Assembly: GCF_900110855.1 (NCBI RefSeq)
Contig: NZ_FOFA01000008.1
Location: 192,521 to 256,520, forward strand
Reading direction: 5' to 3'
Length of the DNA: 64,000 nt
Origin: Microlunatus flavus
Lineage (GTDB): Bacteria > Actinomycetota > Actinomycetes > Propionibacteriales > Propionibacteriaceae
Under the pieces are notes generated by a model. That model was given only the letters and a program-made list of their open reading frames with translations, did not search any database and had not been told where the DNA came from. How positions within the stretch are numbered: position 1 is the stretch's first letter; each line of letters starts with the position of its first letter. A program made the translations under genes and the position numbers. Positions 35,493-44,670 of this stretch are shown here, one piece after another.

Positions 35493-36068
35493 TCAGCGGC
35501 AGAAGGCCGCGCGGACCGCGTGGGCCAGTGCGGCCCGGCGGCCCGCGTGGACCTCCTCGGGCTCGTCCCCGGTCGCCGTGATCGTCAGCGACGACTGCGC
35601 CCACGCGCTGGCCATGCCGATGACCAGGCAGAACAGGTCGAGCGGCGCGACGGTGTCGACCAGGACCCCCTCGACCTGCGCCTTCTCGATCCGGGCGACG
35701 ACCTGGACGTCGATGCCGCCGGCCCGGGCGTACAGGTCCCCGGTCGGCGTGCGCTCCAGACGGGCCCAGGTCGCGAGCCGGACGAGCACCGGGTCGTTCC
35801 GGTAGTAGTCGTAGGCGCTCGCCGCGTACTCCGGCAGGCGCTCCGGGTCGAACCAGCCGCCCACCAGGTGGGTCTGCACGTACCGGTCGAAGACCAGGTC
35901 GAACAGCGTCTCCTTGTTGCCGAAGTAGTGGTACAGCTGCGCCTTGTTCGTCCGGGCCGCCGCGGCGATCCGGTCTACCCGCCCCCCGGCGAGCCCGTGC
36001 TCGGCGAACTCCTCGGTGGCCGCGGCGACGATGCGGGCGCGGGTGGCCTCGGCGTCGCGGACTGGCAT
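35493..36068 (-). CDS. TetR-family repressor
   Basis: 191 residues. The helix-turn-helix is TRARIVAAATEEFAEHGLAG, GRVDRIAAAARTNKAQLYHY, FGNKETLFDLVFDRYV, a standard TetR N-terminus. The ligand domain (LFCLVIGMASAWAQSSLTIT near the C-terminus) gives no ligand hint. It is divergent from an SDR gene; the two operators at 36085-36145 lie between them, one next to each gene. Self-repression and repression of the SDR gene are therefore strongly suggested. Confidence 0.93.
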   Translation of the reverse strand: MPVRDAEATRARIVAAATEEFAEHGLAGGRVDRIAAAARTNKAQLYHYFGNKETLFDLVFDRYVQTHLVGGWFDPERLPEYAASAYDYYRNDPVLVRLATWARLERTPTGDLYARAGGIDVQVVARIEKAQVEGVLVDTVAPLDLFCLVIGMASAWAQSSLTITATGDEPEEVHAGRRAALAHAVRAAFCR

Positions 36069-36084
36069 GGGTCGAGGTTACTTC

Positions 36085-36098
36085 CAACCAGTCGGTTG
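36085..36098. promoter_or_regulatory. TetR operator 1 (CAACC-N4-GGTTG)
   Basis: CAACC (36085-36089) and GGTTG (36094-36098) form a perfect dyad. The sequence matches the centre of the second operator 30 bases away (AACCA...GGTT). It is 16 bases upstream of the TetR start, placed to block TetR transcription. Confidence 0.7.
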
Positions 36099-36125
36099 AT
36101 TCGCCCTCAGGTGTCGCCTACTCTC

Positions 36126-36145
36126 CTAACCATCCAGTTGGTTAG
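36126..36145. promoter_or_regulatory. TetR operator 2 (CTAACCA-N6-TGGTTAG)
   Basis: A perfect 7-bp inverted repeat, 15 bases upstream of the SDR start codon. It shares the AACCA/TGGTT core with operator 1. A paired set in a divergent TetR/target region is the normal arrangement, so assignment to the adjacent TetR protein is good. Confidence 0.75.
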
Positions 36146-36160
36146 CAGAAGAGGTTCGAC

Positions 36161-37129
36161 ATGACGATGAGCAGCATCCGAGGCCTGACCAAGGCCTCCA
36201 CCGCCGACGACGTGCTGGCGGGCATCGACCTGACCGGCCGACGCGCGGTCGTCACCGGCGCCTCCAGCGGGATCGGCGTCGAGACCGCGCGGTCCTTCGC
36301 GCGGGCCGGTGCCGACGTCACGCTCGCGGTGCGGGACACGGCCAAGGGCGCGGCGGTCGCCGACGACATCGAGGCGACGACCGGTCGGTCGGTCGACGTC
36401 GCGGAGCTGCGGCTCGACGACATCGCGTCGGTGCACGCCTTCGTGGGGGCGTGGTCGGGTCCCCTGCACATCCTGGTGAACAACGCCGGGATCATGGACA
36501 CGCCGCTCGCGTACACGACGGCGGGCTGGGAGTCGCAGCTCGCGACGAACCACCTCGGCCACTTCGCGCTCGCCACGGGTCTGCACGACGCCCTGGTGGC
36601 GGCGGGGTCGGCGCGCGTCGTGTCGGTCGCCTCGAGCGGCCACGGCAGCTCGCCGTTCCACTTCGAGGACCCGTTCTTCCTGCGCCGGGACTACACGCCG
36701 AACCTCGGCTACGGGCAGTCCAAGACCGCGAACGTGCTCTTCGCGGTCGAGGCCCAGCGCCGCTGGGGCGCCGAAGGCATCACCACCAACGCCCTGATGC
36801 CGGGCGGCATCTGGACCGGGCTGCAGAAGCACTGGGACCCCGAGGTCCTTGCGACGCTCAAGCGCGACGCCGTCGACGTGGTCAAGACCACGGAGCAGGG
36901 TGCCTCGACCTCGGTCCTGCTGGCGACCGCGCCCGAGCTCGAGGGCTACGGCGGGCGCTACTTCGAGGACAACCGGGAGGCGCAGGTCGTCGACGAGATC
37001 TACGACGTCGTCTACGGGGTGCTCCCGTGGGCGGTGGACCCCGAGGCGGCGGCCCGGCTCTGGGACGTCTCCACGGCGCTGGTCGACGCCGAGGCCGTAC
37101 GGCTCGGGCTCGGGGCGCCCACCCGCTGA
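36161..37129 (+). CDS. Short-chain dehydrogenase/reductase (retinol-dehydrogenase-like)
   Basis: 322 residues. The Rossmann motif is [20 protein letters not shown] (TGxxxGIG), followed by [12 protein letters not shown] (NNAG), the catalytic Ser in [14 protein letters not shown], and the catalytic Tyr-x-x-x-Lys in [14 protein letters not shown]. The length and the [18 protein letters not shown] block resemble the retinol/WW-domain-oxidoreductase-like subgroup, NADP(H)-dependent. The substrate is unknown. It is controlled by the divergent TetR protein through the adjacent operators. Confidence 0.92.
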   Translation: MTMSSIRGLTKASTADDVLAGIDLTGRRAVVTGASSGIGVETARSFARAGADVTLAVRDTAKGAAVADDIEATTGRSVDVAELRLDDIASVHAFVGAWSGPLHILVNNAGIMDTPLAYTTAGWESQLATNHLGHFALATGLHDALVAAGSARVVSVASSGHGSSPFHFEDPFFLRRDYTPNLGYGQSKTANVLFAVEAQRRWGAEGITTNALMPGGIWTGLQKHWDPEVLATLKRDAVDVVKTTEQGASTSVLLATAPELEGYGGRYFEDNREAQVVDEIYDVVYGVLPWAVDPEAAARLWDVSTALVDAEAVRLGLGAPTR

Positions 37130-37173
37130 GGTCGCTCTCGGTCGACCGTCGGGGCCTCGCTAGGGTGCGGAGC

Positions 37174-37998
37174 ATGAGCGAGGTTTCGACGGCGAGCGCG
37201 CGTCCGGTCCTGGGCATCGACATCGGCGGCAGCGGCATCAAGGGCGCGCCCGTCGACCTGACGACGGGTGAGTTCGCGGACAAGCGCCTGCGGATCGACA
37301 CCCCGGAGAAGTCGACGCCCCAGAACGTGGCCGACGTCGTCGCGCAGATCGTCGACCACTTCTCCTCCCAGATCGCCCCCGACGGTCCGATCGGCGTCAC
37401 GATCCCGGCGGTCGTGACCCACGGCATCACCCGGTCGGCCGCGAACATCGACAAGTCCTGGATCGACTGCGAGGCCGAGAAGGTCTTCGAGGACCGGCTC
37501 GGCCGCGACATCGTGCTCGTCAACGACGCCGACGCGGCGGGGGTCGCGGAGGTCAAGTACGGCGCTGCCGCCGGCCACCCCGGCCTGGTCCTGCTGACCA
37601 CCCTCGGGACCGGCATCGGCTCGGCGATCCTCTACCGCGGCGTGCTGGTGCCCAACTCCGAGCTCGGGCACCTCGAGATCGACGGGTACGACGCCGAGAA
37701 GCGCGCCGCGTCGAGCGTCAAGGACAAGGAGGGCCTGTCCTACGAGAAGTGGGCCAAGCGCCTCCAGCGCTACTACGAGGTGGTCGAGGCGCTGCTGTGG
37801 CCCGACCTCATCGTCGTCGGTGGCGGCGTCAGCAAGGACTCCGACAAGTTCCTGCCGCTGATCAAGGTCAGCGCCGAGATGGTTCCGGCCAAGCTGCGGA
37901 ACACGGCCGGCATCGTCGGCGCCGCATGGCTCGCCGCCAACAAGGACACCCAGCCCGGCCTCTCGCGCCACCCCACGAGCGACCAGCGCGTCGAGTAG
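37174..37998 (+). CDS. ppgK: Polyphosphate glucokinase
   Basis: ATG 37174 gives 274 residues, the family length. Catalyses glucose phosphorylation to glucose-6-phosphate with polyphosphate (and often ATP) as phosphate donor, in the cytoplasm. ROK-family signatures are visible: the phosphate loop [18 protein letters not shown], catalytic [34 protein letters not shown], and [18 protein letters not shown], which carries the polyphosphate-glucokinase-type insert instead of the ROK zinc cluster. ROK repressor HTH is absent. Together with pgi and the debranching enzyme in this window it feeds stored glucan and glucose into glycolysis. Confidence 0.95.
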   Translation: MSEVSTASARPVLGIDIGGSGIKGAPVDLTTGEFADKRLRIDTPEKSTPQNVADVVAQIVDHFSSQIAPDGPIGVTIPAVVTHGITRSAANIDKSWIDCEAEKVFEDRLGRDIVLVNDADAAGVAEVKYGAAAGHPGLVLLTTLGTGIGSAILYRGVLVPNSELGHLEIDGYDAEKRAASSVKDKEGLSYEKWAKRLQRYYEVVEALLWPDLIVVGGGVSKDSDKFLPLIKVSAEMVPAKLRNTAGIVGAAWLAANKDTQPGLSRHPTSDQRVE

Positions 37999-38074
37999 GC
38001 GCCCGCCCGCGCTCGTCGCGCGCTGGTCCGGGCTCGCTCCCTCGGCGGCCGCCGGGACGTTCCGCACGCGGCGT

Positions 38075-38587
38075 TCAGACCTCGCCGGTCACCCCGCCGC
38101 CGAGCTCGGCCACGATGTCGAGGTGCCCGAGGTGGCGGGCGTACTCCTGCACGACGTGCAGCACCACCCGCTCGAGCGTGGCCGGCGGCGCGCCCTCCCA
38201 GCGCGGGCCCGGCCGGCCGACCTCGTCGAGGTCGTGACGCCGCAGCACCGCGTCGGTGACGGCGGACTGGCGGCGCCAGTCCGCGAGGACCTCGGCGGCC
38301 GTGAGGTCCTCGGGCACGAACCACCGCCCGTCGACCTCGTCGCCGTGCGGGTCCGCCACCGGCTCGCCCTCGAAGCCCCAGACGAACCAGCGCCGCTCCA
38401 TGAACGTCAGGTGCCGCACGAGCTCGAGCGGGGTCCAGCCGGACGGGACGCGGCTGCGGCGGACCTCCTCCTCGCTCATCGCCTCGACGCGACGCCCGAC
38501 GCCGTCGCGGAAGTAGGCCAGGTAGCGCAGGAAGACCTCGGTCCGCGAACCAACGGGTTCGGTGGCGGCAGGGAAGGGGACGCTCAT
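38075..38587 (-). CDS. DinB/DUF664 family protein
   Basis: ATG 38587 gives 170 residues; this start overlaps the stop of yaaA by four bases (ATGA), so the two are coupled. RTEVFLRYLAYFRDGVGRRV, PSGWTPLELVRHLTFMERRW and VVLHVVQEYARHLGHLDIV carry the three His positions of the DinB four-helix metal-binding fold (RHLTF, VVLHVV, RHLGHLD). Many DinB proteins are thiol-dependent (mycothiol) S-transferases in actinobacteria; the substrate is unknown. Confidence 0.88.
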   Translation of the reverse strand: MSVPFPAATEPVGSRTEVFLRYLAYFRDGVGRRVEAMSEEEVRRSRVPSGWTPLELVRHLTFMERRWFVWGFEGEPVADPHGDEVDGRWFVPEDLTAAEVLADWRRQSAVTDAVLRRHDLDEVGRPGPRWEGAPPATLERVVLHVVQEYARHLGHLDIVAELGGGVTGEV

Positions 38588-39369
38588 CCGACCGATGCTG
38601 CCGCAGGAGCGTCGACGTCCAGGAACCACCCGCCCCTGCCGTCCGGCACCAGCGCGCACGGCCGGTGCTCTGCGACGACGCCCGCCACGTGCTGCGGCGT
38701 GCGCGGCAGCCGGTCGGCCTCGCAGAGCCAGCGGGCGACGAGACCCCGGGTGTGCTTGGCCGCGTGCGAGACGACGGTGCGCCGCCCGGCCACCTCGGAG
38801 AAGACGCGGACGGCGACGTACGCCCTCGCCGCTCGGCCGGCCGGGCGCCAGACCGAGGCGTACGACGACGAGCGGCCGTCCACGACCACCCCGTCGCCGG
38901 CGAGCTCCGTCATGACGGGCCCCAGCACCGCGCGCCAGCGGGAGGCGACGGTGCCGAGGGCGGGCAGGTTCGCGGTCATGGGCAGCCGGTAGGGCGCCAC
39001 GAGGTCGGTCGGGGCGACCGGGCCCCACAGCGCGCTCTGCACGCGGATCGTCCGGTTCGCCCGGCGCGCGGCCCCCGTGCCCAGGCTCGCGTGGTCCAGC
39101 GCGGCGTAGAGGACGCCGGTGTAGACGTCGACCGCCCGCCGCGCCGGCGTCGTGCGGAGGCTGACGTTGCGCGCCACCTCGTCGGCCAGCCCGGGGCTCA
39201 GCCCGAGCCGCTCGGCCGCCCCCGGCTCGGCGCTGACCGCGGCCAGAGCGTTCAGCAGCTCCTCGCGGAGCGGCGTCAGCGACGGGTGCGGCAGCGCGGC
39301 CAGGTCGACCGGGCGGCCGCGACGGGCCGGGGCCGCCTTGCCCTCCGACGGCGGCAGGAGAACCAGCAC
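38584..39369 (-). CDS. yaaA: Peroxide stress protein YaaA (UPF0246)
   Basis: 261 residues. The family N-terminus MLVLLPPSEGKAAPARRGRP is present, followed by VYTGVLYAALDHASLG, VQSALWGPVAPTDLVAPYRL and VVSHAAKHTRGLVARWLCEA, all conserved in UPF0246. In E. coli YaaA limits intracellular iron and protects DNA during hydrogen peroxide stress, and the fold binds DNA. It is coupled to the DinB gene downstream and lies nine bases after argS on the same strand. Confidence 0.92.
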   Translation of the reverse strand: MLVLLPPSEGKAAPARRGRPVDLAALPHPSLTPLREELLNALAAVSAEPGAAERLGLSPGLADEVARNVSLRTTPARRAVDVYTGVLYAALDHASLGTGAARRANRTIRVQSALWGPVAPTDLVAPYRLPMTANLPALGTVASRWRAVLGPVMTELAGDGVVVDGRSSSYASVWRPAGRAARAYVAVRVFSEVAGRRTVVSHAAKHTRGLVARWLCEADRLPRTPQHVAGVVAEHRPCALVPDGRGGWFLDVDAPAAASVG

Positions 39370-39377
39370 GGGTCAGG

Positions 39378-41018
39378 TCACATCCGGTCGAGCGCCTCGA
39401 TGCCGAGCAGGTCGAGCCCGGCGGCGAGCACGCTGCGGGCGGCGCGGCAGAGCACGAGCCGCGAGTCGCGCACCGCGCCCTCGGACCGCAGCACCGGGCA
39501 GCGCTCGTAGAAGACGGACAGCGTCCCGGCGAGGTCGTAGAGGTAGGTGCAGAGGCGGTGCGGCTGGAGGGTCGCCGCGACGTCGGCGACCACCTCGCCG
39601 TAGCCGGACAGCGCGAGCGCCAGCGCCTGCTCCTCGGGGGCGTCGAGGACCGTGACCTCGGCGCTCGCCGGCATGACCCCTTCGGCCGCGGCCCGGGCGA
39701 GCACCTGGCTCATCCGGGCGTGCGCGTACTGGAGGTAGGGCCCGGTGTTGCCGGTGGTCTGCACCATCCGGTCGACGTCGAAGACGTAGTCCTTGTTGAG
39801 CCCGTTGGACAGGTCGGCGTACTTGATCGCCGCGAGCGCGATCGGCGGCGCGGCGACCTCCTCCGCCATGTCGAGCAGGGTCGAGAGGTGCATGGCCTTG
39901 CCGTCGCGGGTCTTGTACGGCTTGCCGTCGGAGCCGAGGACCATGCCGTAGCCGACGTGCTGCGCCTCGACGTCGTCGGGCAGCCAGCCGGCCATGCGGC
40001 TGACCGCGAAGACCTGGGCGAAGTGGTCGCCCTGGCGCACGTCGACGACGTAGATCAGCCGGTCGGCGTGCAGGTCGCGGACCCGGTGCCGCAGCGCGGC
40101 GAGGTCGGTCGCGTCGTAGCCGAACCCGCCGTCGCGCTTGCGGATGATCATGGGGGCGTTGAAGCCGGGCACGAAGACGCACAGCGCGCCCGCGTCCATG
40201 ATCGCCACGCCGCGGTCCTTGAGCTCCGTGGCCACCGTGGCGAGCTCGGCGTTGTAGATCGACTCGCCGGCCAGGTGCTCGTCGTTGATCTTGAGGCCCA
40301 GCCGGGCGTACGTGACGTTGTGGCCGGCCAGCGACACCTCGACGAGCTGGCGCCAGATGCGCAGCGTCTCCTCGTCGCCGGACTGCAGCGACACGACCCG
40401 GAGCCGGGCGCGGTCGGCGAAGTCGGGATCGGTCTTGAAGTGCCCGGCCGCCCGCTTGTAGAGGTCCTCGACCTCGTCCAGCGTCAGCGCCGAGGCGTCG
40501 ACCCGCTCGACGAGGATCTGCTCGACCAGCTGGCCGAACTGCGTGCCCCAGTCGCCGAGGTGGTTCTGCGGCAGCACGTCGTGCCCGACCGCGGTCAGCA
40601 CCCGGTTGAAGCAGTCGCCGATGATCGAGGTCCGCAGGTGGCCGACGTGCATCTGCTTGGCCACGTTGGGCGACGGGTAGTCGATCACGACCTTCTGCGG
40701 GTGCTCGGCCTGCTCGACCCCGAGCCGCGGGTCGGCGAGCTGCTCGCCCACGTACGCGGCGAGGACCGACGAGCGCAGCCGGAAGTTCAGGAAGCCGGGG
40801 CCGGCGATCTCGACCGGCTCGCAGAGGTCGTCGACCTCGAGGCGCGCGAGCACCTCGGCCGCGACCTGGCGCGGCGGCTTGCCCTCGGTCTTGGCGAGCC
40901 GGAGCGCCACGTTCGACTGGAAGTGGCCGAACTCCGGACGCGTCGCCGCCCTCAGCTCCGGGTCGACACCGGCGGCGGCCCGGACACGGGCGCTCAGCTG
41001 CGAGGGGAGGGAAGACAC
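39378..41018 (-). CDS. argS: Arginyl-tRNA synthetase
   Basis: GTG 41018 gives 546 residues starting SSLPSQLSARVRAAAGVDPE; the longer frame upstream is proline-rich and unlikely. It charges tRNA-Arg with arginine in the cytoplasm. The N-terminal ArgS additional domain (1-90, with FGHFQSNVALRLAK and AGPGFLNFRL) recognises the tRNA elbow. The class I core has the HIGH-type signature PSPNVAKQMHVGHLRTSIIG, GDWGTQFGQLVEQI and GSDGKPYKTRDGKAMHLSTL, with DYVFDVDRMVQTTGNTGPYL and a C-terminal anticodon-binding helical domain. Sequence is intact. It is divergent from the debranching-like gene. Confidence 0.95.
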   Translation of the reverse strand: MSSLPSQLSARVRAAAGVDPELRAATRPEFGHFQSNVALRLAKTEGKPPRQVAAEVLARLEVDDLCEPVEIAGPGFLNFRLRSSVLAAYVGEQLADPRLGVEQAEHPQKVVIDYPSPNVAKQMHVGHLRTSIIGDCFNRVLTAVGHDVLPQNHLGDWGTQFGQLVEQILVERVDASALTLDEVEDLYKRAAGHFKTDPDFADRARLRVVSLQSGDEETLRIWRQLVEVSLAGHNVTYARLGLKINDEHLAGESIYNAELATVATELKDRGVAIMDAGALCVFVPGFNAPMIIRKRDGGFGYDATDLAALRHRVRDLHADRLIYVVDVRQGDHFAQVFAVSRMAGWLPDDVEAQHVGYGMVLGSDGKPYKTRDGKAMHLSTLLDMAEEVAAPPIALAAIKYADLSNGLNKDYVFDVDRMVQTTGNTGPYLQYAHARMSQVLARAAAEGVMPASAEVTVLDAPEEQALALALSGYGEVVADVAATLQPHRLCTYLYDLAGTLSVFYERCPVLRSEGAVRDSRLVLCRAARSVLAAGLDLLGIEALDRM

Positions 41019-41091
41019 GATCAGCAATTCTTCCACCCCCTGGGGACGGCGCTGACCACGTTTCCCCCGCGGCGGTGGTGGCGGCGGGGTC

Positions 41092-41119
41092 GTGCATTTC
41101 ACGACAACGTGAGATGCAC
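41092..41119. promoter_or_regulatory. Near-perfect 12-bp inverted repeat between argS and the glycosidase gene
   Basis: GTGCATTTCACG (41092-41103) and CGTGAGATGCAC (41108-41119) pair at 11 of 12 positions around ACAA. It lies in the 309-base divergent region, 74 bases from argS and 209 from the glycosidase start. It may be an operator for a dimeric regulator or an RNA hairpin in a leader. Confidence 0.45.
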
Positions 41120-41327
41120 GTGGTCAGGCACACCTGCAGGGCAGGACAAGCACGAGGAAGCTCGGACAAGTACCCGGGCGGCTGGGCGAGCGTCGGCGCG
41201 AGCACGGGCGACCATCTGGGGGGAGCACCGTCGGCGCGAGCGTGCGAGCAGCGAACGAGCACGGCGAGCGAGCACAGGCGCGATGCCCGGGGCCGAGGTC
41301 CGGCGACGGCCCCGGCAGCATGGACGC

Positions 41328-43244
41328 GTGCCCCAGCCGCTCCAGCCGTTCCTGCACGACCTCGTCGGCCAGGTGGCCGCGCCCACGCAGGTGTGGTCGC
41401 GCACCGACGGGCAGGTGGTGCCGCGGCCGGACGGGGCGGCCGACGTCAGCGGGCTCGTGCACGCGGACGTCGTCCTGCTCAGCGGCATCGAGGTGAGCGT
41501 CGAGGGCGACGCGGGCGTCCCGGTCGCCCACCGTTCGCTGCCCGACGGGCGCGAGGTGTTCACCGCCCTGCTGCGCCGGCTCGACGCGGAGCACGCCGAC
41601 ACCGGGGACCCGCGGGTCCGGCTCGACCGGACCCGGGACGTGCAGCCGGGACGCGTGGCCGAGGAGCTGGTGGTGTCCTCGACCCTCGACGTCGGGCTCC
41701 GCGTGGCCGTGGAGGTGGCCCTGGTGCCGTCGGGGACGGCGATGGGTGCAGTCCGCCAGAGCGGCCCCGTGGCTCCGGTGGAGATCGCCGGGACAGCCGA
41801 GGGAACCGTCACCTGGAGCGCCGAGGGCATCGAGGTCGCCCTCGCCGCGCTCGGCGCGACGATCGTCGAGCGCGGCGCCCGCGTCGTCCTGCGCTGGGAG
41901 CTGGACCTGCCCGCCCGCGGCGCGGTGGGCGTCGGCTGGTCGGTCGACCTCGACGAGCCGGAACCGTTCGTGGTCGCCGCACCGCCGGAGGCGTACGCGG
42001 AGGTCGCCCTCACCGGTCCCGACCTGGACCCGCGGCTCGCCCCCTGGCTGGCCCGCTCGGTCGCCGACCTCGCGAGCCTCCGGCTGGCGCTGCCCAGCGC
42101 ACCCGGCGACGTCTTCTACGCGGCCGGCGCCCCTTGGTACTTCACGCTCTTCGGCCGCGACAGCCTCTGGGCGGCGCGGCTGACCCTGCCGCTCGGGCTG
42201 GACGTCGCGCGCGGGACGCTCCGGACGCTCGCGCGCCTGCAGGGCCGGCGCGACGACCCGCGGACCGGCGAGCAGCCGGGCAAGATCCCGCACGAGCTGC
42301 GCCGCGAGGACCTGCAGCTCGGCGGCATGACCCTGCCGCCGCTCTACTACGGCACGGTCGACGCCACCCCGCTGTGGGTCTGCCTCCTCCACGACGCCTG
42401 GCGCGCCGGGATCGACGAGGCCGACGTGGCCGAGCTGCTGCCCGCTCTCGAGGCCGCGCTCGGCTGGCTCACGGCGCAGACGGAGGCCCCCGGTGCCGAG
42501 GGGTTCCTGCGCTACGTCAGCGCCGGCAGCCAGGGGCTGGCCAACCAGGGCTGGAAGGACAGCGGCGACGCGGTCCGGAGCACCGACGGCGCCTACGCGG
42601 CGGGCGCGATCGCCCTGTGCGAGGTGCAGGGCTACGCGTACGAGGCCGCACTGTCCGGCGCCGCCCTGCTCGAGGGGTTCGACCGCCCCGGTGCCGAGGC
42701 GCTCCGGGCGTGGGCCGAGGAGCTGGCGGAACGGTTCCGGCGGACGTTCTGGTGCGACCCGTCCGGCTCGGCGGAGGAGGCCTACCCCGCCCTCGCCCTC
42801 GACGGGCAGGGACGCCGCGTCGACTCACTGACCAGCAACGTCGGCCACCTCGTCGGCACCGGCCTGCTCAACCTCGAGGAGGAGTGGCAGGTCGCGCGTC
42901 TGGTCACCTCGCCGGCCCTGGACTCGGGCCTCGGGCTGCGGACGATGGCCACGACCGACGTCCCGTACGCGCCGCTGAGCTACCACTGCGGGTCGGTGTG
43001 GCCGCACGACACGGCGATCGTCGTCGACGGCCTGGTCCGGGCGGGCCTCGGCGAGGCCGCCGAGCCCCTCGTGCAGGGGCTGCTCGCGGCCTCCGTGGCC
43101 TTCGACCAGCGCCTGCCCGAGCTGTGGAGCGGCGAGGGCGCGCCGGTCCCCTACCCCGCCGCCTGCCGGCCCCAGGCCTGGAGCGCCGCGGCCGCGGTGG
43201 TCGTCGCGCGGCGGGCCGGGGTGTTCGGGGCCGAGCCGGCCTGA
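41328..43244 (+). CDS. Amylo-alpha-1,6-glucosidase / glycogen-debranching-type glycosidase
   Basis: GTG 41328 gives 638 residues; the much longer open frame is antisense to argS. The N-terminal beta-sandwich (GDE_N, about 30-230; LVHADVVLLSGIEVSVEGDA, VAEELVVSSTLDVGLRVAVE) precedes an (alpha/alpha)6 barrel: APWYFTLFGRDSLWAARLTL, GKIPHELRREDLQLGGMTLP, LYYGTVDATPLWVCLLHDAW, NQGWKDSGDAVRSTDGAYAA, YHCGSVWPHDTAIVVDGLVR. FGRD, GWKDS and SVWPHD match the active-site blocks of family GH133-like and MGH1-like hydrolases. It probably trims branches of glycogen or a related glucan in the cytoplasm. Confidence 0.88.
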   Translation: MPQPLQPFLHDLVGQVAAPTQVWSRTDGQVVPRPDGAADVSGLVHADVVLLSGIEVSVEGDAGVPVAHRSLPDGREVFTALLRRLDAEHADTGDPRVRLDRTRDVQPGRVAEELVVSSTLDVGLRVAVEVALVPSGTAMGAVRQSGPVAPVEIAGTAEGTVTWSAEGIEVALAALGATIVERGARVVLRWELDLPARGAVGVGWSVDLDEPEPFVVAAPPEAYAEVALTGPDLDPRLAPWLARSVADLASLRLALPSAPGDVFYAAGAPWYFTLFGRDSLWAARLTLPLGLDVARGTLRTLARLQGRRDDPRTGEQPGKIPHELRREDLQLGGMTLPPLYYGTVDATPLWVCLLHDAWRAGIDEADVAELLPALEAALGWLTAQTEAPGAEGFLRYVSAGSQGLANQGWKDSGDAVRSTDGAYAAGAIALCEVQGYAYEAALSGAALLEGFDRPGAEALRAWAEELAERFRRTFWCDPSGSAEEAYPALALDGQGRRVDSLTSNVGHLVGTGLLNLEEEWQVARLVTSPALDSGLGLRTMATTDVPYAPLSYHCGSVWPHDTAIVVDGLVRAGLGEAAEPLVQGLLAASVAFDQRLPELWSGEGAPVPYPAACRPQAWSAAAAVVVARRAGVFGAEPA

Positions 43245-43375
43245 GCCAGGCTGGTCCGGCCGGCTTGGCCGGGCCCGTGGTGCGTGCGACCCTGGACGGG
43301 AGGCGCGGTCACCGCGGCCTCCCGGACGAGGGGTGCTGTACCCGGCAGACGACAAGACGGCCCGTGGGAGCTGTC

Positions 43376-43690
43376 GTGTCCTGGTTCGTCCTCGTCCTCT
43401 CCGGCGTCCTCGAGGCCGTGTGGGCCACCGCCCTCGGCAAGTCGGAGGGGTTCCACCGGCTCGGGCCGAGCGTCGTCTTCGTCGTCGCGCTGCTGGCCAG
43501 CATGAGCGGGCTCGCGTTCGCGATGCGCGACCTGCCCGTCGGGACCGCGTACGCCGTGTGGGTCGGCATCGGCGCGGTCCTGACCGTCCTCTACGCGATC
43601 GTCACCGGCGCGGAGCCGGTGTCGGTCGCCAAGATCGTCTTCCTGCTCATGATCGTGGCCGGGGTGGTGGGCCTCAAGCTCGCGCACTGA
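43376..43690 (+). CDS. Small multidrug resistance (SMR) exporter, SugE/Gdx-like
   Basis: 104 residues with four membrane helices: SWFVLVLSGVLEAVWATALG, LGPSVVFVVALLASMSGLAF, GTAYAVWVGIGAVLTVLYAI and VAKIVFLLMIVAGVVGLKLA. The proton-coupling Glu lies in helix 1 (SGVLEAVWA); the helix-1 and helix-3 patterns (TAYAVWVGIGA) are those of the SugE/Gdx branch, known for guanidinium export, rather than EmrE. GTG 43376 is the only start that leaves no tail. The upstream region was checked for guanidine riboswitches without success. Confidence 0.88.
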   Translation: MSWFVLVLSGVLEAVWATALGKSEGFHRLGPSVVFVVALLASMSGLAFAMRDLPVGTAYAVWVGIGAVLTVLYAIVTGAEPVSVAKIVFLLMIVAGVVGLKLAH

Positions 43691-43809
43691 CAGAACGGCA
43701 CCCTACGAGGCCTGCAGGCCAACCACAGCCGGTCCGCGCGCCGGCGCGTTGAGGAGGAGCCGTTGGCGACACGCTTCTCGTCGTCACCGGCGACGACGAA
43801 AGCGCCGGA

Positions 43810-44631
43810 TCAGAGCGCGGGACGCGTCCGAGCGGAGCGAGGACCATCAGGCTCAGGCTGGCAGTGCGGGCACCAGTAGCTGCGCCGCTCGACGCCGGCC
43901 GGGCCGAACTCCTCGGTCTCGATGCGGGTCCCGCAGCGACGGCAGTCCTGGCCGGGTCGCTCGAAGACCCAGTGGGAGCCGAGCCGGCGGTTGCCCGTGG
44001 TGATCTGGTCGTGGGTGTTCTTGTTGGCCTCGAGCAGCATCTTGGCGCGCGCGACGACGCGCGGCAGGTCCTTCACCTGGCCCACCGGCGTGCGGGGGTG
44101 CACGCCCTGCAGGAAGAGCGTCTCGGCCCGGTAGAGCGTGCCGATGCCGGCGAGGTTGCGCTGGTCGAGCAGGGCCTCGCCCACGCTGCGTTCCGGGTCG
44201 GCGCGGATCCGCCGCAGCGCCTCGTCGGCGTCCCAGTCGGGGCCGAGGAGGTCGGGGCCGATGTGCCCGACGACCGAGTCCTCGGCGTCGGTGCGGACCA
44301 TCTCGGTCACGGGCAGCCGGTAGCCGACGGCCGCGGCCTCGGCGTTCACCATCAGCACGCGGATCTGCCAGGCCGGCCCACCCGTCCACTTGCGCCCGGT
44401 CGGGTAGACGCGCCAGCCGCCGTCCATGCGGAGGTGCGTGTGCAGCGTCCAGCCGTTGGCGAACCGGGTCAGCTGGTGCTTGCCGCGGGAGACCACCTCC
44501 CGCACCTCGACGCCGGTGAAGTCGGTCGTCGCCAGCTGCGGAACCCGCAGCTCGCAGCGCGTCAGGACGCGCCCGGCCAGGGCCGCGTTCAGCTGGCGGC
44601 AGGCCAGCCAGACCGTGTCTCCCTCGGGCAC
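43810..44631 (-). CDS. nei2: Fpg/Nei-family DNA glycosylase (endonuclease VIII, Nei2-type)
   Basis: 273 residues. Begins MPEGDTVWLACRQLNAALAG: after Met removal Pro2 is the catalytic Schiff-base former and Glu3 the proton donor. SRGKHQLTRFANGWTLHTHL and HIGPDLLGPDWDAD are family blocks, the helix-two-turn-helix is ALLDQRNLAGIGTLYRAETL, and the C-terminal zinc finger is CRRCGTRI...YWCPHC. It excises oxidised pyrimidines and then cuts the abasic strand. The EGDTVW start is typical of actinobacterial Nei2. Neighbouring alkA-like and nearby mpg genes share base-excision repair. Confidence 0.93.
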   Translation of the reverse strand: MPEGDTVWLACRQLNAALAGRVLTRCELRVPQLATTDFTGVEVREVVSRGKHQLTRFANGWTLHTHLRMDGGWRVYPTGRKWTGGPAWQIRVLMVNAEAAAVGYRLPVTEMVRTDAEDSVVGHIGPDLLGPDWDADEALRRIRADPERSVGEALLDQRNLAGIGTLYRAETLFLQGVHPRTPVGQVKDLPRVVARAKMLLEANKNTHDQITTGNRRLGSHWVFERPGQDCRRCGTRIETEEFGPAGVERRSYWCPHCQPEPDGPRSARTRPAL

Positions 44632-44670
44632 CTCCCCATTCTCCCGGTCGCACCCAAGCCACCCGGGGCC

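Noticed and set aside
39558-41327. The very long plus-strand frame covering argS as part of the glycosidase gene
   Set aside because: It is the antisense of argS in a high-GC genome; family similarity begins only at GTG 41328.
43321-43375. Guanidine riboswitch (mini-ykkC) before the SMR exporter, prompted by two ACGA loops 23 bases apart
   Set aside because: The bases flanking each ACGA do not pair as G-rich then C-rich stems (CCCGG-ACGA-GGGG cannot close), so the known mini-ykkC hairpins are absent; no guanidine-I signature was found either.
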